59,734 bases of DNA from NCBI GenBank assembly GCA_041398965.1, contig JAWKTT010000029.1, positions 1-59,734 on the forward strand. The letters run 5' to 3'. Source of the stretch: JAWKTT01 sp041398965 (GTDB lineage: Bacteria; Planctomycetota; Planctomycetia; Planctomycetales; Planctomycetaceae). The translations under genes were made by a program, and so were the position numbers. The notes below the pieces were generated by a model, which did not search any database, was not told where the DNA came from, and saw nothing but the letters and a program-made list of their open reading frames with translations. Of the stretch, positions 1-8,996 are shown piece after piece (the first letter of the stretch is position 1; every line of letters starts with the position of its first letter).

Positions 1-420
1 ACTGGAAAGTCCTTCAATACAGGAACTTCGATAGCGGGGGAGAGGGAGAGGCTGACAACAAAGATCACCCGTTGGCGAGGATTACAATCCGGGGAATGCA
101 CCCGGGACGTCTAGCCGATCTCTCACGTTGCAGCACGTAACGATTCCGCGTGCGAGTCGCGGTTTACGTTTGCGGTTTGCAGACGCGAAGGAAGAGTGCT
201 TGAGGTCCCCCCGAGAATGGTTTTGTCCCACGCAGAAGGCGCAGGGCGGAAGGGTCGACTGAGACTTCTGGGAACGTGGTGCATACGCATGAAGTTTTCA
301 CCACTCGATTCATCGGATGGACACGCTTTGTTTTCACCGGTTATGCTGACGGAGTCATCGGGCCTGAACGCGTGACAGCCGAGGAGTAGTGGAAGGGAGG
401 GTCGACATCGGGGGGGAGCC
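1..420. other. Left-edge region without a supported gene
   Basis: No convincing coding region is seen here. Two plus-strand frames are open from the left edge to stops near 112-114 and 138-140, so the 3' end of an upstream gene is possible, but the short peptides show no recognisable family. The rest presumably holds the promoter and leader of the glycosyltransferase gene starting at 421, which has a G-rich ribosome-binding-like stretch directly before its ATG. Confidence 0.4.
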
Positions 421-2256
421 ATGGTTGCGGCGGAGGTGGTGAGTGATGACGAACGTGGCCGGAGGATTCGGGGGTGGACCTTCTGGAGTGTGGTCGTCCT
501 GCATGTCGTGCTGCTTGTTCGAGGAGCGGCCATTCACTCGCCGACATTCGATGAGATTGCGCATCTCCCGGCGGGAATCAGTCATTGGACACTCGGGGAC
601 ATGATCCTTTATCGCGTCAATCCCCCCCTCCCGCGGATGTTGGCGGCGCTGCCTGTGCTGTTCGTCGGGGCCGAAGTGGACTGGCAGTCAATCGAACGTG
701 GACCGCAGGGGCGTGGTGATTTTCAAGTCGGTTCCGACTTCATCACAGCCAATGGGGAGCGGGCCTATACCCTCTATTTTCTTGGTCGTCTGCCTGGGAT
801 TCTCTTCAGCATCATCGGAGCACTCGGCTGTCGAGCTGTCGGAACGAGGCTGTTTGGTCCGGGGGTCGGACTGGCAGCGGGTGTCATCTGGTGCTTCTCT
901 CCCGACATTCTTGCTCATGCTCAGCTGATCACTCCTGACGTTCCGGCAACGGCGATGGGGATCGTTGTTACGGCGGCTGCACTTCGCTGGCTCTCGACAG
1001 GTCGCCACCTGGATGCCGCCTTGTGCGGATACCTGATGGGAATGGCACTCCTGTGTAAGACAACGTGGATTCTCTGGCTAGGATTCCTGCCGGGCTTATG
1101 GATCGTGGCCGAGAGTCTCGGGTTGTCGGCAAAGGCTCCCTGGACTCGTCGCGTCTTCCAGCTTCTCTTGGCAAACGTTTTAGCGATTGTTGTCTTGAAC
1201 ATGGGCTATGGGTTTGATGGGACGGGAAAGTCTTTGGGGGACTATCGATTTATCAGCCAGTCTCTGCGGGGTCCAGAGAATGAGGAGTCGATCGGAAATC
1301 GATTTGAAGAAAGTTGGATGGCCAAAATCCCAGTTCCCCTTCCGGAACAGTTCGTTCAAGGAATCGACTACCAGAAGCTCGAATTTGAATCGAACAAACT
1401 GTCCTATCTGCGAGGGGATATTCGTCGAGGAGGCTGGTGGTACTATTACCTTTACGCGGCGCTGGTGAAGCAACCGGTTGGCCTGTGGTTGATGTTCTTC
1501 GCGGGATTTGCGGCGACATGGTGGAAGGGGCAATGGCGGAGTGCCTTACTTCTGCTGCTTCCAGGGGCGCTGTTATTTGTCTTGGTCAGCAGTCAGACGG
1601 GGATCAATAAACACTCTCGCTATGCGCTCCCTTCGTTTCCGTTTTTCTTTTTGATTGCGGCGACGAGCGTTCAATTGTGGTGGTCACATCGCGCGTGGGT
1701 TCGATGGATACCGTGTGTCGGGGGAGTGGCGATGGCCGTATCCGTTCTATGGCAGGAGCCGCACTTCCTGGGTTATTTTAACGAATTGGCCGGGGGGCCG
1801 AAGGTGGGACATCGCCACCTCATAAACAGTAACATTGACTGGGGCCAAGACACGCTACTGCTGAGGAAGTGGTATGACGCCCATCCCGAAGCGAAGGAAA
1901 TGAAGATCGCTCTCTGGCCCTCGATTGACAGCTATCAAGCGGGGCTGCCCCTTTCGCCCCCGAACCCTGGCCCCAACTGTAAGCTGAGTCGGTACAATGA
2001 AGAGATCGAAACAGGTCCCGTTCCCGGCTGGTATGCTCTCAGCGTGAATCTGATTCATGGCTATCCGTTTTCGGTACAAACTCATGGCCACGGAAGGATC
2101 GGGGCACCGCAGAACTGTTTCAGCTACTTCCGATATTTTGAACCGGTCGATCGAATTGGGAATTCGATTTGGATATACTCACTTGATCGTGAAGATGTTA
2201 ATCGCGTGCGCCATGAGTTGGGGTTAACTTTGGTGACCGTTGCAGACAGGCCCTAA
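421..2256 (+). CDS. GT39/ArnT-like membrane glycosyltransferase
   Basis: A 611-residue polytopic membrane protein of the dolichyl-phosphate-mannose mannosyltransferase type (PMT/ArnT-like, GT-C fold). Members transfer a sugar from a polyprenyl-phosphate donor on the outer face of the membrane. After the first membrane helix (about residues 17-37) lies the acidic loop SPTFDEIAHLP, which matches the conserved Asp-Glu loop of the family. Many hydrophobic helices follow up to about residue 450, then a soluble C-terminal part. The ATG at 421 follows a purine-rich GGGGGAG stretch. The next gene, a GT2 enzyme, starts 12 bases after the stop and could make the lipid-linked sugar donor. Family call is firm; acceptor and sugar are unknown. 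Confidence 0.85.
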   Translation: MVAAEVVSDDERGRRIRGWTFWSVVVLHVVLLVRGAAIHSPTFDEIAHLPAGISHWTLGDMILYRVNPPLPRMLAALPVLFVGAEVDWQSIERGPQGRGDFQVGSDFITANGERAYTLYFLGRLPGILFSIIGALGCRAVGTRLFGPGVGLAAGVIWCFSPDILAHAQLITPDVPATAMGIVVTAAALRWLSTGRHLDAALCGYLMGMALLCKTTWILWLGFLPGLWIVAESLGLSAKAPWTRRVFQLLLANVLAIVVLNMGYGFDGTGKSLGDYRFISQSLRGPENEESIGNRFEESWMAKIPVPLPEQFVQGIDYQKLEFESNKLSYLRGDIRRGGWWYYYLYAALVKQPVGLWLMFFAGFAATWWKGQWRSALLLLLPGALLFVLVSSQTGINKHSRYALPSFPFFFLIAATSVQLWWSHRAWVRWIPCVGGVAMAVSVLWQEPHFLGYFNELAGGPKVGHRHLINSNIDWGQDTLLLRKWYDAHPEAKEMKIALWPSIDSYQAGLPLSPPNPGPNCKLSRYNEEIETGPVPGWYALSVNLIHGYPFSVQTHGHGRIGAPQNCFSYFRYFEPVDRIGNSIWIYSLDREDVNRVRHELGLTLVTVADRP

Positions 2257-2268
2257 GCGAGCGGGAGT

Positions 2269-3420
2269 GTGTGGATGTATGTCATCGTCCAAGTTCCATG
2301 CTATAACGAATCTCAATGTCTTCCGGCCACTCTGGCCGCTATTCCGCGAGAGTTTCCCGGAGTCGACAGGGTCGAAATCCTCGTCATTGACGACGGCTCT
2401 ACCGATGGAACCAGCGACGTTGCGGCTGACCATGGGGCTCATCATGTCATGCAGCATCAGCGCAATCGGGGCTTGGCGGCTGCATTTCTGACAGGAATTC
2501 AGTTCTGCGTTCGGCAAGGGGCCGACATCGTCATTAACACCGATGCCGATGGTCAGTACGCTGGCGAAGACATCGGCAAACTGGTCGATGTCCTCGTGCG
2601 TCAAGAGGCCGACCTCGTCATCGGGAATCGGCGTCCCTGGTTGAACCGCGAGTTCTCCTTGGTCAAAAGGGGCTTACAGTGGTTCGGAAGCAAGGTCGTC
2701 TCGTTCTGCCTGAAGCTTGATGTTCCCGACGCCGTGAGTGGATTTCGCGGACTGACGAACGAAGTCGCCCGAGACCTGGTGCTCGTCGGGAAGTTCAGTC
2801 ATACGATTGAAACACTCGCGAGGGCCAGTGCCAATGGGTTTCGCGTTACTTCAATCCCGATTCGAACGAATCCGACCACTCGCCCCTCGCGACTGTTTCG
2901 AGGCATCCCGCAGTTCCTCCGGCGGTCGTCGCATGCTTTGCTTCGTAGCTGCCTCTTGTACTGGCCAATGCGAGTATTCGGCACTTGCACCATCGTCTGC
3001 TGGATCATTGGCGGTCTTCCGATTCTTCGCTTCCTGATCCTGTGGTCAATGGGCCAAGGAGCGGGGCACATTCAATCGCTCATCCTTGGCGGAGTGTTGA
3101 TGCTGTTCGGCGCAGGTTTCGCCGGACTCGGATTTCTCGGTGAACTGTTGGCAGGTCATCGAAAGTTTCTGGAAGAACTCCTGGTCCGTCAGCGACAGCA
3201 CGACTGGAAGCAAGCGATTCACGATCCAGAAAGCGAAGAGAATTCTTGTGCAGGGACCACCTACATCGAATCCTATCGTGGTCGACCGCCGCGAAATCCC
3301 CCGGTGCTCGTAAGGGAAGCCCATCAGGAGTCCGAGCCAGCCATTCCTGTCATGGATCGTGCCAGTGGATTGTTGAAGGACTCGCCGCTGCATGTCGACG
3401 CCGAGCGAGGAGAGCCATGA
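2269..3420 (+). CDS. GT2 family glycosyltransferase (polyprenyl-phosphate sugar synthase-like)
   Basis: A 383-residue family 2 glycosyltransferase. The N-terminal GT-A domain has the nucleotide-binding segment DDGSTDGTSD and the metal-binding stretch NTDADGQY. Two hydrophobic segments near residues 240-300 would anchor it in the membrane, as in DPM1/GtrB-like polyprenyl-phosphate glycosyltransferases. It probably transfers a sugar from a nucleotide donor to a lipid phosphate for the upstream GT39-like enzyme. The first possible start is a GTG at 2269; an ATG two codons later (2275) is equally possible and gives the more typical N-terminus MYVIVQVPCYNE. Its TGA stop overlaps the ATG of the DUF1559 gene (ATGA), indicating translational coupling. 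Confidence 0.88.
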   Translation: MWMYVIVQVPCYNESQCLPATLAAIPREFPGVDRVEILVIDDGSTDGTSDVAADHGAHHVMQHQRNRGLAAAFLTGIQFCVRQGADIVINTDADGQYAGEDIGKLVDVLVRQEADLVIGNRRPWLNREFSLVKRGLQWFGSKVVSFCLKLDVPDAVSGFRGLTNEVARDLVLVGKFSHTIETLARASANGFRVTSIPIRTNPTTRPSRLFRGIPQFLRRSSHALLRSCLLYWPMRVFGTCTIVCWIIGGLPILRFLILWSMGQGAGHIQSLILGGVLMLFGAGFAGLGFLGELLAGHRKFLEELLVRQRQHDWKQAIHDPESEENSCAGTTYIESYRGRPPRNPPVLVREAHQESEPAIPVMDRASGLLKDSPLHVDAERGEP

Positions 3421-4403
3421 TTTCTCATCGCCGATATTGCTGTGCTCGCCTGTTGAACCGTCATCGCCCCAGAGGGTTTACCCTGTTGGAACTTGTTGTG
3501 GTGATGGCGATCATCGGTCTACTCGCCTCACTCATTTTCCCCGCCGTTCAGTCAACGCGCGAAGCTTCTCGAATGACACAGTGTCGAAGTCATTTGCAGC
3601 AGTGTGCCGTTGGGGTCATCAATCACGAAGCGACACATGGATGGTATCCCACTGGAGGCTGGGGGAAGAACTGGGTCGGCATCTCAGATCTCGGTTATGG
3701 CATTGAACAACCGGGTGGGTGGATCTTCAACACGTTGCCGTTCATCGAGCAAGCCAACGTGCGAGACCTGAACGTCGGAGAGGTCTCTGCCTCGAATGCC
3801 GCCCGATTGGGGATCCCCATTCCCCTGTTGATTTGCCCAACTCGGCGTTCGCCGACAACGTTTGCGAATCTTCGCCAACCTGTGCTGTGCGACCCCGTGA
3901 CTCGCGTCGCTCGCAACGACTACGCACTCAACGGGGGAAGCCTGTTCATCAGTTACGACAACGGGCCCGCATCGCTTGAAGAGGCTGCCACCTTCAACTG
4001 GAAAGACTTCACTCAGTCCAATGGACTCGTCCATCAACGCAGTCGTGTGCGCCATCGAGACATCCTTGATGGCACCTCAGTCTGTTACCTCGTCGGAGAG
4101 AAGCATCTCCGTCAGGATCAGTACGAAACCGGCATCGATCGTGGCGACAATGAAAGTGCTTACAGCGGCGACGACCGCGATCTCGTTCGCTTCACGGGGT
4201 TTGCACACTCCGGACGGTTCGAGCCCTTGTCGGACAGTTTCATCTCTCCCGAAGAAGGACTAGTCTTCGGGAGTTCGCATCCGTCGGGTTGGAACATGTC
4301 CTATTGTGATGGGACGGTCCGGACGATGAGTTTCTACATCAACAAAGGTCTGCATTCACGACTCGGGAGTCGAAACGATGGAGAAGTGGTCTCAAGCCAA
4401 TAG
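3417..4403 (+). CDS. DUF1559 pilin-like protein with prepilin N-terminus
   Basis: A 328-residue member of the DUF1559 family, which is greatly expanded in planctomycetes. Residues about 19-45 carry a type IV prepilin cleavage and methylation motif (RGFTLLELVVVMAIIGLLAS). The C-terminal region has the family signature of a His-Pro-Ser-Gly-Trp-Asn segment followed by YCDGTVRTMSF. Such proteins are thought to be exported pseudopilin-like surface proteins; the exact role is unknown. The open frame extends back to 3246, but the ATG at 3417 overlaps the previous stop and places the prepilin motif at the normal distance from the start. The 3' end overlaps the next gene by 26 bases. Confidence 0.88.
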   Translation: MISHRRYCCARLLNRHRPRGFTLLELVVVMAIIGLLASLIFPAVQSTREASRMTQCRSHLQQCAVGVINHEATHGWYPTGGWGKNWVGISDLGYGIEQPGGWIFNTLPFIEQANVRDLNVGEVSASNAARLGIPIPLLICPTRRSPTTFANLRQPVLCDPVTRVARNDYALNGGSLFISYDNGPASLEEAATFNWKDFTQSNGLVHQRSRVRHRDILDGTSVCYLVGEKHLRQDQYETGIDRGDNESAYSGDDRDLVRFTGFAHSGRFEPLSDSFISPEEGLVFGSSHPSGWNMSYCDGTVRTMSFYINKGLHSRLGSRNDGEVVSSQ

Positions 4404-4899
4404 AACGCTCACCTTAAGCAAACTCTGTTTCATTGCATTCCTGGTGTGTGCTACTGTCGGGTGTTCACCAGCAGCCCCCAAGCCAGTCCCTGCCACCCCC
4501 AAAGTCGAGTGTCGTCACCCTTTGAAGCCCAATGAACCTCCGCAGAAGATTCACGAATGGAAGTACGAAGCGGTGAGTCGTGCGATCATGCAGGTGATGC
4601 AAGAGAGTCCTGGGGGTGTTAAAGCGGCTGAACTCACTGGCAAAGTGAAGAGCAAACTCGCCAGCGTCGACCAGGAGGAAATTACTGACCTCAAATGGTC
4701 CGTTGACACCGTCCGTGGCGAGATGGAGTGCCGGGGTGAAATCGAACGCATCTCGAATGAGAAGCCCCTAACACTCAGACTTCCCGGTGCCACAACCCCC
4801 AACCCGACACCCCCCGCAACATCCAAAACACCAACACCCCAAACGTCGACATCGACACCCCCACCATCAACGACCACACCGGCGACAGTGTCACCCTGA
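4378..4899 (+). CDS. Small secreted lipoprotein with Pro/Thr-rich tail
   Basis: A 173-residue protein with a hydrophobic N-terminal segment ending in ATVGCS, a plausible but imperfect lipoprotein cleavage site. A charged middle part (residues about 40-130) mentions no catalytic motif, and the last 35 residues are a Pro/Thr/Ser-rich low-complexity tail. It starts inside the end of the DUF1559 gene, so the two are probably co-expressed; planctomycete DUF1559 genes are often followed by small lipoproteins of this sort. The middle region could be a small helical domain. No specific function can be assigned. Confidence 0.7.
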   Translation: MEKWSQANRTLTLSKLCFIAFLVCATVGCSPAAPKPVPATPKVECRHPLKPNEPPQKIHEWKYEAVSRAIMQVMQESPGGVKAAELTGKVKSKLASVDQEEITDLKWSVDTVRGEMECRGEIERISNEKPLTLRLPGATTPNPTPPATSKTPTPQTSTSTPPPSTTTPATVSP

Positions 4900-4950
4900 C
4901 ATCGCCGCCAATGATGAATGGGAAGTTTCGGGAGTCGTTGTCAACACGAA

Positions 4951-4994
4951 TTGACGAGACCGCTGATTGACAAGACCACATTGACAAGACCACA
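4951..4994. repeat. Short tandem repeat, unit TTGACAAGACCACA
   Basis: Two exact 14-base copies of TTGACAAGACCACA lie head to tail at 4967-4980 and 4981-4994. A degenerate 16-base copy (TTGACGAGACCGCTGA) precedes them at 4951-4966. The array sits between the lipoprotein gene and the convergent gene ending at 5173. The rest of 4900-5172 shows no gene. Confidence 0.75.
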
Positions 4995-5172
4995 AAGGGG
5001 CGCGAGCAAGTTGTGCCCGAACGGCAGGATCATCGACAACTTCGGCACCGAAACCCTGCCATCCTCACCGGTCCCTCGGCAGAGTGCATCCGACTGAAGT
5101 CGGACAGTCTGGCGAATCCTCAAATCTGCAAAGAGAGCCATTGGAATTCGACAGATAGTCTAGCCCCAACAG

Positions 5173-6060
5173 CTATCCCTTTAACTCAATCGACTCCCAC
5201 AACGTGGGGTCGGACTCGAAGGGAAACTCTGCCCCGTGGGCCAGTGGGATGCGACCCAATTCGGCATCGTTGAGACAACAGAAGAAGCCGAGCAAGGGCT
5301 GCTGAACCGGGTCAAACCCATGGAGCGACTCCTTCGGAATCCAAGCCTCCAGTCGATAGCCTTTCGCATCAACGGTCGACTGAATCAAAATTGGGTCCTC
5401 GTCGACCATCGGAGCATCGGACTGAGCCCGACTCACCGGAACCTGTACCGCCATCGCCATTTCCCCTTTGTCTCCGCCCCCGCGTGGCAACAGGCAGAAC
5501 GAGTGACAAAATCGCGTCGCACGATGCACGTTCTGTGTATTGCGAGTATCGATCCAAATCTGCAAAGAGTCCGCCCGCGTGGGATAGTCGACCTGACTCA
5601 ACACTGGCAACTTCCGTCCAGTCACCGTCAACTCGAGCCCGATCCCCTTGGGATTCCAGGCGAGCCGCAAATCAACTCCAGCCCCCTGACCACTCTCCAA
5701 ACGTGGCTGATCTCCCAAGAAGGGGAATGGAATACGGTCGGTCTCCTGTAACTTCAACCAGGTCTTCCCCGACCGAGGCAACGCATTATCGCGCCTCACC
5801 GAAAACCGACATCGCATTAGAAAAGAAGCAGGTAAGAGTGTCATCGAATCCGCAATCTGCCAAGTAACACAAAGGAACTTTTCGACGCGACAACTCAGCG
5901 TCACACAGCAGTGTCCATCTGCTTCCCGCGAAATCATAGACCATTCCCGGTCATTCACCACACTGTGGACGTTCCCCCGTATCGAATCAGGGGCCATGAC
6001 CGAACTCCACATCCGTAATTTTTCGCCATTACACATGATGCCAAATCGAGCAGTCGGCAT
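5173..6060 (-). CDS. CBM9/DOMON-like beta-sandwich protein
   Basis: A 295-residue protein whose C-terminal half resembles the carbohydrate-binding family 9 / DOMON-like fold. The relevant features are alternating hydrophobic strands, the segment SLQIWIDTRNTQNVHRAT (about residues 175-192), the strand pair YRLEAWIPKESL, and the closing GFFCCLNDAELG. Planctomycete proteins of this type are usually uncharacterised. No signal peptide is evident. The gene is convergent with the lipoprotein gene and divergent from the carboxylate-amine ligase gene. AGGAG lies about 12 bases before the chosen ATG. Fold assignment is by eye and tentative; coding status is more certain. Confidence 0.65.
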   Translation of the reverse strand: MPTARFGIMCNGEKLRMWSSVMAPDSIRGNVHSVVNDREWSMISREADGHCCVTLSCRVEKFLCVTWQIADSMTLLPASFLMRCRFSVRRDNALPRSGKTWLKLQETDRIPFPFLGDQPRLESGQGAGVDLRLAWNPKGIGLELTVTGRKLPVLSQVDYPTRADSLQIWIDTRNTQNVHRATRFCHSFCLLPRGGGDKGEMAMAVQVPVSRAQSDAPMVDEDPILIQSTVDAKGYRLEAWIPKESLHGFDPVQQPLLGFFCCLNDAELGRIPLAHGAEFPFESDPTLWESIELKG

Positions 6061-6143
6061 CGCCTGCTATGCTCCTGTTGACTATGCTGTTTCCTGTCTG
6101 TCCCTGTCTCCATCAGACCGGTCCCAATCGAGGAGAGACCCCG

Positions 6144-7265
6144 ATGCCTGCGATTGCTTTTGCTCGTAACGAAGCCCCGTCGCTTGGGGTCGAGATTGAG
6201 TTGCAACTGGTGGATGCTGAGAGTTGCGAATTGACGAGTGCCATCCAGCCAATTTTGGAGCGACTCCCCGCCAACTTGCATGCCCATGTCAAGCCGGAGT
6301 TGATGCAAAGTTACCTCGAGATCAACACCGGAATCTGCGGCGATGTTGGCGATGTACGGCGAGATCTTACACGGGTTCTCACCGGGTTGCGGCCAGTCAC
6401 GGAGGAACTCGGGGTGAAGATGTTCTGGGGGGGAACGCACCCGTACTCCTCGTGGCGAGACCAACAGATCACGGTCAACGATCGATATTATCAACTCGTC
6501 GAATTGATGCAGGACATCGCCCGGCGACTGGTCACCTTTGGACTTCACGTGCATGTCGGCGTCGATTCGGGAGACAAGGCCGTGATGATCTGTGATCGCA
6601 TGCTTCGTCACCTCCCCCTGTTGCTCGCATTGACAGCCAACTCACCATTTTGGGAGGGGCGATCGACCGGGTTGCACTCGAATCGAAGCAAGATCATGGA
6701 GATGCTCCCGACGGCCGGCCTTCCCCATCAAATGCGAAACTGGAGCGAGTACACCTGGCTCATCAATCACCTCATCGACACCGGGTTCATCAACACCATT
6801 CGGGAAATCTGGTGGGATATCCGCCCGCATCACAACTTTGGTACGGTCGAAATTCGGGTTTGCGATATGCCAAAGAATCTCGACCACGTCCTTGCCATCA
6901 CCGCTCTCGTACAGACACTGGTCGTCGTCATCTCAGAACAGATCGATGAAGGGACGTACCAATCCGAATATCACCCGATGATGGTGACGCAAAACAAGTG
7001 GAGAGCCGCGAGATACGGAGCAGGTGCCCATCTGGTCGACAGCGATGACTACAGCCAGCGAACCGTGCAGGAAACGATCGACAGCCTGGTCGAACGACTC
7101 TTGCCGACAGCCACACGACTCGGCTGTGCCGCCGAGTTACAATACTGCAAACGTCTGCCAACCGATACCGGAGCGGCTGAGCAACTCGCTCTGTTTGAAC
7201 AGACCGGCAGCCGCCGCGACGTCGTGCGGCAAATGCTCGCTCGCAACGAATGGCGACCGGAGTAA
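6144..7265 (+). CDS. YbdK-type carboxylate-amine ligase (GCS2 family)
   Basis: A 373-residue protein of the glutamate-cysteine ligase family 2 (YbdK/GCS2). These ATP-grasp-like enzymes join a carboxylate to an amine, and several have weak glutamate-cysteine ligase activity. Diagnostic segments are SLGVEIELQLVD at the N-terminus, the central FGLHVHVGVDS with its metal-binding residues, and FGTVEIRVCDMP in the C-terminal half. An open frame extends to 6069, but the ATG at 6144 is preceded by AGGAGAG and gives the usual family length. RibD follows after 4 bases, so the two are likely co-transcribed. The physiological substrate is unknown. Confidence 0.88.
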   Translation: MPAIAFARNEAPSLGVEIELQLVDAESCELTSAIQPILERLPANLHAHVKPELMQSYLEINTGICGDVGDVRRDLTRVLTGLRPVTEELGVKMFWGGTHPYSSWRDQQITVNDRYYQLVELMQDIARRLVTFGLHVHVGVDSGDKAVMICDRMLRHLPLLLALTANSPFWEGRSTGLHSNRSKIMEMLPTAGLPHQMRNWSEYTWLINHLIDTGFINTIREIWWDIRPHHNFGTVEIRVCDMPKNLDHVLAITALVQTLVVVISEQIDEGTYQSEYHPMMVTQNKWRAARYGAGAHLVDSDDYSQRTVQETIDSLVERLLPTATRLGCAAELQYCKRLPTDTGAAEQLALFEQTGSRRDVVRQMLARNEWRPE

Positions 7266-7269
7266 ATGA

Positions 7270-8406
7270 GTGATGCAACAATTCAAGAATCTTGAAGCGG
7301 CGATGCTGCGGGCAATCTCGTTGGCCGAACGGGGAGTTGGACACGTTGAGCCGAATCCTTGCGTGGGGGCGGTCGTGGTCGATGATGAGTTGCGTCTGCT
7401 AGGGGAAGGTTGGCATCAGCAGTTCGGCGGACCTCATGCCGAAGTAAACGCGATCGCCGATCTGCGAAGAAGATCGACTGAGACCTCGAAGGTGGCAACG
7501 GGCCAGGGGGCAACGCTCGTCTGTACGCTGGAGCCGTGTGCTCATCATGGCAAGACCCCCCCTTGCGTTGATGCGGTCATTGCCGCTGGTTTTCGCCGCG
7601 TGGTGATTGCGGTCACCGACCCCGCTCCGCACGTCGATGGACGGGGAATCGCGAAGTTGCGGGAAGCCGGAATCGAGGTCAGTGTCGGTCTCTGTGCAGA
7701 GAGTGCGTCCCGGTTAATCGCTCCGTTCGTCACCTTGATGTTGGAAAATCGTCCTTACGTCCACGCGAAGTGGGCGATGTCGCTCGATGGTCGCATCGCG
7801 ACGAGAACCGGGGCGTCGCAGTGGATTTCCTCCGAGGAGTCACGATTGCAAGCCCACAAACTCCGGGGTCGAATGGATGCCATTCTCGTCGGCATCGGAA
7901 CCGCGCTCGCCGACAACCCACTCCTCACCGCACGTCCTCCCGGCCCGCGCACTCCACTGCGAATTGTCGTCGACACTCACGGGCGTCTGCCGTTGGACGC
8001 TCAACTGGTCTGCACGGCGAAACAAGTTCCACTCCTCGTGGTCTGCGTTGACCCCACCCCCACGTTTCAAAATCAGATTCAATCAGCTGGTGGGGAGGTC
8101 CTTACGCTCCCCGCCGACAGCGAGACCGGTCGCGTTGACATCGCCCTGCTCATGCAGGAACTCGGTCGCCGTCGCTTGACGAACCTTTTGATCGAAGGGG
8201 GCGGCCACATCCTCGGCTCCTTCCACGACCGAGACCTCATCGACGAATACCACATCGACATCGCCCCCAAAGTCCTCGGCGGAAAAGCTGCCCTCTCTCC
8301 CCTCCTCGGGATGGGCCACGCGATGGTCCCCCCATCTTTAGAAGTCATCGAAACAACCACCATCAACGGCGACACCCACATCCACGCCCGCCCCCCCCGC
8401 CGATGA
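7270..8406 (+). CDS. ribD: RibD, bifunctional pyrimidine deaminase/reductase of riboflavin synthesis
   Basis: A 378-residue bifunctional riboflavin enzyme. The N-terminal cytidine-deaminase-like domain removes the amino group of diaminohydroxyphosphoribosylaminopyrimidine; its zinc site is visible as GGPHAEVNAI and the Pro-Cys motif in CTLEPCAHHGKTPPC. The C-terminal reductase domain (from about residue 150) has MSLDGRIAT and the NADPH-binding LLIEGGGHILGSF. Length and domain order are normal. The start is GTG 7270 or ATG 7273. No other riboflavin gene is nearby. Confidence 0.93.
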   Translation: MMQQFKNLEAAMLRAISLAERGVGHVEPNPCVGAVVVDDELRLLGEGWHQQFGGPHAEVNAIADLRRRSTETSKVATGQGATLVCTLEPCAHHGKTPPCVDAVIAAGFRRVVIAVTDPAPHVDGRGIAKLREAGIEVSVGLCAESASRLIAPFVTLMLENRPYVHAKWAMSLDGRIATRTGASQWISSEESRLQAHKLRGRMDAILVGIGTALADNPLLTARPPGPRTPLRIVVDTHGRLPLDAQLVCTAKQVPLLVVCVDPTPTFQNQIQSAGGEVLTLPADSETGRVDIALLMQELGRRRLTNLLIEGGGHILGSFHDRDLIDEYHIDIAPKVLGGKAALSPLLGMGHAMVPPSLEVIETTTINGDTHIHARPPRR

Positions 8407-8545
8407 AATCAACGGCACTCGGCTCGATGACACCCTCCTGAGTTCCAGAAGATTCGCACAGCAAGATGGCGTCTGTTATCCTGTCGGAGTTGGGGGGGCA
8501 TCCTCCCCTGAACATTCACCGTCCATTTTCTCAGCGAGGAGTGTC

Positions 8546-8758
8546 ATGCGATATCGCGTGCTTGTGGAACAGGATGAAGATGGCCTCTTCGTCGCGGAGG
8601 TTCCGTCACTTCCTGGATGCATTTCTCAAGGGACTAGTCGGTCCGCAGCCATCGAGAACATCAAGGAAGCGATCGCGGGCTACCTTGAGAGTTTAGAAGC
8701 TCATGGCGAACCTGTGCCACCGAGCATCAATGAAGAGGTTGTTGAGGTCGGACCGTGA
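8546..8758 (+). CDS. hicB: HicB-family antitoxin, short form
   Basis: A 70-residue HicB-like protein. The partial RNase-H-like fold is recognisable from YRVLVEQDEDGLFVAEVPSLPGC and the following AIENIKEAIAGYLESL helix. It would neutralise the mRNA-cutting toxin encoded next to it. GAGGAG precedes the ATG. Unlike many HicB antitoxins it ends right after the RNase-H-like domain and has no visible C-terminal DNA-binding domain, so self-repression by this protein is doubtful. Its stop overlaps the toxin start (GTGA), and the antitoxin comes first, the reverse of the classical hicA-hicB order. Confidence 0.88.
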   Translation: MRYRVLVEQDEDGLFVAEVPSLPGCISQGTSRSAAIENIKEAIAGYLESLEAHGEPVPPSINEEVVEVGP

Positions 8759-8979
8759 CCGCGTTGCCTGTTGTTTCCGGGAAACAGTTGGTCATGGCAC
8801 TGAGGAGTTTTGGGTACGCCCTGGACCGCCAACGGGGCAGTCACATGATTCTTCGACAACAGAGTTCGCCATTCCGACGCCTGACCGTTCCGGACCACAA
8901 AGAGATCGCAAAGGGGACTTTGCGATCGATCATTCGGCAAGCTGGTCTGACGGTCGATGAGTTCTGTGACCTTCTCTGA
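8755..8979 (+). CDS. hicA: HicA-family mRNA interferase toxin
   Basis: A 74-residue HicA-like toxin with a double-stranded-RNA-binding-like fold. The typical pattern is complete: an N-terminal VSGKQLVMALRSFGY, the catalytic His in RGSHMIL (His30), then LTVPDHKEIAKGTLRSIIRQAGL. Members cleave mRNA independently of ribosomes. It begins with a GTG that overlaps the antitoxin stop codon, so translation is coupled and toxin output is probably kept below antitoxin. The pair stands alone between ribD and a decayed gene, a common setting for TA modules. Confidence 0.9.
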   Translation: MTALPVVSGKQLVMALRSFGYALDRQRGSHMILRQQSSPFRRLTVPDHKEIAKGTLRSIIRQAGLTVDEFCDLL

Positions 8980-8996
8980 CTCAACCTCGCCGCCGC

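Noticed and set aside
123..533. Minus-strand open frame of 136 codons at the left edge
   Set aside because: Composition is Ser/Pro/Arg-rich without a motif, and it overlaps the well-supported glycosyltransferase gene.
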